54,394 nucleotides of DNA. Source: Eubacterium sp. GTDB lineage: Bacteria; Bacillota; Clostridia; Lachnospirales; Lachnospiraceae. Both the position numbers and the translations under genes were made by a program. Positions 51,506 to 54,394 of this stretch are shown piece by piece. The stretch is from NCBI GenBank assembly GCA_017459345.1, contig JAFUDC010000032.1:1-54394 (forward strand), given 5' to 3'. Under the pieces are notes generated by a model. The model did no database searches. It saw only the letters and a program-made list of their open reading frames with translations, and was not told the DNA's origin. Within the stretch, counting starts at the first letter, position 1. Each line of letters begins with the position of its first letter.

Positions 51506-52198
51506 TTGACACAAACCATAAAGAAGGCCTTCATCACTTCGATTCCCGTGATGGCAGGCTATATTGTTCTGGGGATCGGTTTCGGTATATTGCTTCATAA
51601 TGCAGGCTTTGGTATGATTTACTGTGCAGCCATGAGCCTGTGCATTTATGCAGGTTCTCTTCAGTATGTAGGAGTGAGCCTGCTGGCAGGGGGAGCGTCT
51701 CTGCTGACCACCGCCCTCACCTCACTGATGGTGAACGCCAGGCATCTCTTCTACAGCATATCCATGCTGGATAAATACAGGGATGCCGGTCCTCTGAAGC
51801 CCTATATGATCTTCAGCCTTACGGATGAGACCTATTCTCTTCTTTGTGATGGTTCAGTTCCCGAAGGCGTGAAAAAGCAGTCTTACCGTTTCTTTGTTTC
51901 ATTATTTGACCAGTGCTACTGGGTGACCGGCAGCCTGATTGGCAGTGCATTAGGAGCAGTAATCCCATTTTCCACGGCAGGGATTGAATTTTCCATGACA
52001 GCCCTCTTTATCGCTTCCTTTGTGGAGCAGTGGCTTACGAGCAGGAATCACATTCCGGCCCTTACCGGACTCATATGCAGCTTCCTGTGTCTGATTATCT
52101 TTGGACCGGGCCGGTTCCTGATTCCTTCCATGATTCTGATTACAGTCGTTTTGCTGCTGCTGAAAAACAAGATGAACAGGGAGGTGGATGATGAATAG
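51506..52198 (+). CDS. azlC: AzlC family branched-chain amino acid exporter subunit
   Basis: A membrane protein of about 230 residues with five or more helices. IPVMAGYIVLGIGFGILLH, LCIYAGSLQYVGVSLL, SLMVNARHLFYSISML and FSLTDETYSLL are AzlC signatures. With AzlD it exports branched-chain amino acids or analogues. I place the start at the TTG at 51506, where AGCAGGTG is well spaced and the conserved N-terminus begins; the frame is open further upstream into the previous gene. It overlaps azlD by 11 bases. Confidence 0.88.
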   Translation: MTQTIKKAFITSIPVMAGYIVLGIGFGILLHNAGFGMIYCAAMSLCIYAGSLQYVGVSLLAGGASLLTTALTSLMVNARHLFYSISMLDKYRDAGPLKPYMIFSLTDETYSLLCDGSVPEGVKKQSYRFFVSLFDQCYWVTGSLIGSALGAVIPFSTAGIEFSMTALFIASFVEQWLTSRNHIPALTGLICSFLCLIIFGPGRFLIPSMILITVVLLLLKNKMNREVDDE

Positions 52199-52520
52199 CC
52201 AAAGTTCATATGCAATGCTTCTGATAGCCGTGATGGCCGGCATCACTATTCTGCTTCGTACGCTTCCTTTTCTTATATTCAGTGATAAAGAACACACTCC
52301 CAGGATCATCAGCTGGCTGGGGGAGGTTCTGCCCTATGCCATGATTGCCATGCTGGTGGTCTACTGTCTAAAAGATGTGGATCTGGCCGCGAAGACCCAT
52401 GGATTGCCTGAGGGGATTGCAGCCCTGAGCGTGATTTTGCTCCAGTGGAGGAAGAGAAATTCCATCTTAAGTATTCTGGCAGGAACGGTGGTTTACATGG
52501 TTTTGCTGAGGATACTATGA
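52188..52520 (+). CDS. azlD: AzlD family branched-chain amino acid exporter subunit
   Basis: A 110-residue membrane protein with about four helices, the small partner of AzlC. TILLRTLPFLIF and WLGEVLPYAMIAMLVVYCLKDV are typical, as is the last helix GTVVYMVLLRIL. GGGAGGTGG overlaps the end of azlC and two adjacent ATGs (52188 and 52191) can start translation. Confidence 0.88.
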   Translation: MMNSQSSYAMLLIAVMAGITILLRTLPFLIFSDKEHTPRIISWLGEVLPYAMIAMLVVYCLKDVDLAAKTHGLPEGIAALSVILLQWRKRNSILSILAGTVVYMVLLRIL

Positions 52521-52530
52521 GAAGTTTATC

Positions 52531-52559
52531 TCGACAAACCTATTTCTTTATGATAGAAT
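52531..52559 (+). promoter_or_regulatory. Predicted promoter of tgt
   Basis: TCGACA (52531-52536) and TAGAAT (52554-52559) with a 17-base spacer, 30 bases before the start at 52589. Confidence 0.5.
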
Positions 52560-52588
52560 AAGCCACGTATGTAAAGGTTGGGAAGAGT

Positions 52589-53719
52589 ATGTATACATTA
52601 TTGACTTTAGACGGACTTGCCAAGCGGGGACGTGTTACCACAGTCCACGGAACAATAGAGACTCCGGTATTTATGAATGTGGGTACCGTCGGAGCAATCA
52701 AGGGTGCTGTGAGCACGGACGATCTGAAGCAGATCGGGACCCAGGTAGAGCTGTCCAACACCTATCATCTGCATGTTCGCACAGGCGATAAGCTGATTAA
52801 GGAGTATGGGGGGCTTCATCGGTTTATGAACTGGGATCGGCCGATCCTCACTGATTCCGGAGGATTTCAGGTCTTTTCTCTGGCAGGTCTTCGCAAGATT
52901 AAGGAGGAGGGTGTGACCTTCCAGTCTCATATTGATGGGCATTACATCTTTATGGGACCTGAGGAGAGTATTCAGATCCAATCCAACCTGGGCTCCACCA
53001 TCGCCATGGCCTTTGATGAGTGTCCATCCAGTGTGGCACAGGAATCCTACATCCGGGAATCAGTAGACAGGACCACAAGGTGGCTTGAACGCTGCAAGGA
53101 GAAGATGGCGGAACTCAATCAGCTTCCGGACACGGTAAATCCCAGGCAGATGCTCTTTGGGATCAACCAGGGCGGCATCTATGCCGATATCCGCATCGAC
53201 CACGCAAAAAGAATCAGCGAGATGGACCTTGACGGTTATGCGGTTGGCGGCCTGGCCGTGGGTGAGACCCATGAGGAGATGTATCACATTCTGGATGAGA
53301 CTGTTCCTTATCTGCCGCAGAATAAACCAACCTACCTGATGGGTGTGGGTACTCCGGCCAATATCCTGGAAGCCGTGGACAGGGGAGTTGATTTCTTTGA
53401 CTGCGTATATCCATCCCGGAATGGGAGACATGGGCATGTATACACACACCATGGCAAGCTCAACATGTTTAATAAGAAGCATGAGCTTGACCACAGGCCT
53501 ATCGAGGAAGGCTGTGGATGTCCCACCTGCCAAAGCTACAGCAGAGCTTATATCCGCCACCTGTTAAAAGCCAATGAGATGCTGGGAATGCGTCTTTGCG
53601 TTCTCCACAATCTGTATTTTTACAATCATCTGATGGAGGAAATCCGCCAGGCGATTGAGGAACACCGGTACAAAGAGTTTAAAAAATCCACACTGGAAGG
53701 ATTTTTGAATAAAGATTAA
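52589..53719 (+). CDS. tgt: tRNA-guanine transglycosylase
   Basis: A 376-residue enzyme that swaps guanine 34 of GUN-anticodon tRNAs for preQ1 in queuosine synthesis. TPVFMNVGTVGAIKG, LTDSGGFQVFSLA (catalytic Asp), FGINQGGIY and YLMGVGTPANILEAV, plus the nucleophile region VDFFDCVYPSRNGRHG, are present. The zinc ligands CxCxxC (EGCGCPTC) and the later His in LHNLYF are intact. Length is standard. It is followed by yajC, as in many Firmicutes. Confidence 0.96.
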   Translation: MYTLLTLDGLAKRGRVTTVHGTIETPVFMNVGTVGAIKGAVSTDDLKQIGTQVELSNTYHLHVRTGDKLIKEYGGLHRFMNWDRPILTDSGGFQVFSLAGLRKIKEEGVTFQSHIDGHYIFMGPEESIQIQSNLGSTIAMAFDECPSSVAQESYIRESVDRTTRWLERCKEKMAELNQLPDTVNPRQMLFGINQGGIYADIRIDHAKRISEMDLDGYAVGGLAVGETHEEMYHILDETVPYLPQNKPTYLMGVGTPANILEAVDRGVDFFDCVYPSRNGRHGHVYTHHGKLNMFNKKHELDHRPIEEGCGCPTCQSYSRAYIRHLLKANEMLGMRLCVLHNLYFYNHLMEEIRQAIEEHRYKEFKKSTLEGFLNKD

Positions 53720-53741
53720 TATTTTTAAATGGAGGGAAACT

Positions 53742-54056
53742 ATGCTACTTACCAGTACTGCCCAGAGCAGCTTAATGATGATTCTTGTATATGTTCTGCT
53801 TTTCGGAGGAATTATCTACTTTATGATGATTCGCCCCCAGAGAAAGCAGCAGAAGGCCACACAGGAGCTCCATGCCTCCATGCAGCCGGGGGACAGCGTT
53901 CTTACTACCAGCGGTTTTTACGGTGTGATTATTGACATCATGGACAACACCGTGATCGTAGAATTTGGTAATAACCGCAACTGCCGCATCCCCATGCAGA
54001 AGGATGCCATCCAGGCAGTGGAGAAGCCGAATCTGGCTAAGTCAGAGGAAGAATAG
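53742..54056 (+). CDS. yajC: Preprotein translocase subunit YajC
   Basis: A 104-residue single-span membrane protein that joins SecDF. The helix (SLMMILVYVLLFGGIIYFMMI) is followed by RPQRKQQK and the soluble domain (MQPGDSVLTTSGFYGVIIDI, VEFGNNRNCRIPM). AGGGAAAC precedes the ATG, 22 bases after tgt. Confidence 0.93.
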   Translation: MLLTSTAQSSLMMILVYVLLFGGIIYFMMIRPQRKQQKATQELHASMQPGDSVLTTSGFYGVIIDIMDNTVIVEFGNNRNCRIPMQKDAIQAVEKPNLAKSEEE

Positions 54057-54065
54057 GGGTTAACT

Positions 54066-54180
54066 ATTTAAGTTACTAACAGACGACCAATGGACCAGTC
54101 GTGGTGTGGAGGGGCGCACGAAGTCGCTTCACTCCACGACTGGTCCATTTATTTTGCGTTATTTTATATATTACTTAAAT
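54066..54180. repeat. 115-bp nested palindrome after yajC
   Basis: Outer ends ATTTAAGT (54066-54073) and ACTTAAAT (54173-54180) enclose a 16-bp perfect stem (54089-54104 with 54134-54149). It starts 9 bases after the yajC stop. The first bases resemble the ATTTAAGT left end of the 17447 element, which also starts right after a stop codon. Confidence 0.8.
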
Positions 54181-54244
54181 CGTTATCCGGTTAGAAGTTT
54201 AAGAGTATGCCATGCGAGTGTTGCAATACTTTATATATTGCTCA

Positions 54245-54394
54245 GTTAACGGACCTGAGTCCTTAAAGGGCATAGATATATTGACTAATATCAATATAAA
54301 TGAATCTCAAACATGTTTTACGGAAATTATTATTATTTCAGACATTTTTTACGCAAATAATTGTTAGAATAAAAACTTTTGGCCTTTTCTACCC
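54245..54394 (+). repeat. Copy 2 of the 150-bp A+T-rich repeat, cut by the window edge
   Basis: It aligns to 17690-17838 block by block and reaches the shared CTTTTCTACCC exactly at the last base of the window, so the repeat may continue beyond. In copy 1 the sequence goes on into a TCTACCCA..TGGGTAGA pairing. Confidence 0.75.

Overview
The window looks like a chromosomal segment of a Clostridia-class Firmicute, most likely Lachnospiraceae-like. The reasons are moderate G+C, AGGAGG-type ribosome binding sites, TTGACA/TATAAT promoters, a Firmicutes-style AmmeMemoRadiSam locus, a corrinoid-activation (RACo-like) gene, an oxygen-sensitive ThiH-type thiazole pathway and many Clostridia-type signalling proteins. 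I see no rRNA, tRNA, CRISPR array or prophage module.

Layout. 1-9.5 kb: an SDR oxidoreductase and FGGY sugar kinase, a convergent lysophospholipase-like hydrolase, a 48-bp tandem repeat, a glycerophosphodiesterase, the fused MEMO/AMMECR1 gene with its radical SAM partner, and an AAA-ATPase/PD-(D/E)XK protein. 9.5-17.4 kb: a metal P-type ATPase, divergent to a frameshifted TetR gene, a membrane protein, a lipoprotein, a large double-HTH regulator, a NUDIX hydrolase and a ZIP transporter. 17.4-18.8 kb: about 1.4 kb without an intact gene, holding a 1.15-kb element with 19-bp perfect terminal inverted repeats, a cloverleaf of nested palindromes and two inverted coding remnants. 18.8-24.7 kb: an HTH-Uma2 protein, thrS, a ferritin-like protein with OhrR-type and TetR regulators, and a DUF89 protein. 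24.9-29.1 kb: a MacAB-like ABC export system whose adaptor carries a very large insertion. 29.1-39.3 kb: a c-di-GMP/two-component signalling block (HD, 4xPAS-GGDEF, GNAT, hybrid kinase), an orphan EutH, an Hpt fragment and a MATE pump. 39.3-43 kb: a RACo-like activator, a MtaA-like methyltransferase and a second HTH-Uma2. 43-49.1 kb: a TPP-riboswitch-controlled thiSFGHE operon followed by thiD-cytX behind a separate structured leader. 49.4-54.4 kb: flavodoxin, glutathione peroxidase, a SHOCT protein, azlCD, and tgt-yajC.

How the genes work together. ThiS/F/G/H make the thiazole moiety, ThiD phosphorylates the pyrimidine, ThiE joins them and CytX probably imports HMP. thiC is not in the window. 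Ferritin-like protein, OhrR-type regulator, flavodoxin and glutathione peroxidase form two redox/stress patches that carry copies of the same palindromic leader element. The adaptor, ATPase and permease form one export machine. RACo plus the UroD-family protein suggest corrinoid-dependent methyl transfer.

The most unusual layer is non-coding. At least five families of short palindromic repeats are scattered over the window. Several have inserted into or next to reading frames: one forms the linker between the two domains of the MEMO/AMMECR1 fusion, one encodes the N-terminal extension of its radical SAM partner, and others overlap the stop codons of the RACo-like gene and thiG. Some hairpins keep pairing while changing sequence, and several palindromes sit inside the loops of other palindromes. 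The 17.4-18.6 kb element and a related sequence at the right edge of the window are the best candidates for something undescribed.
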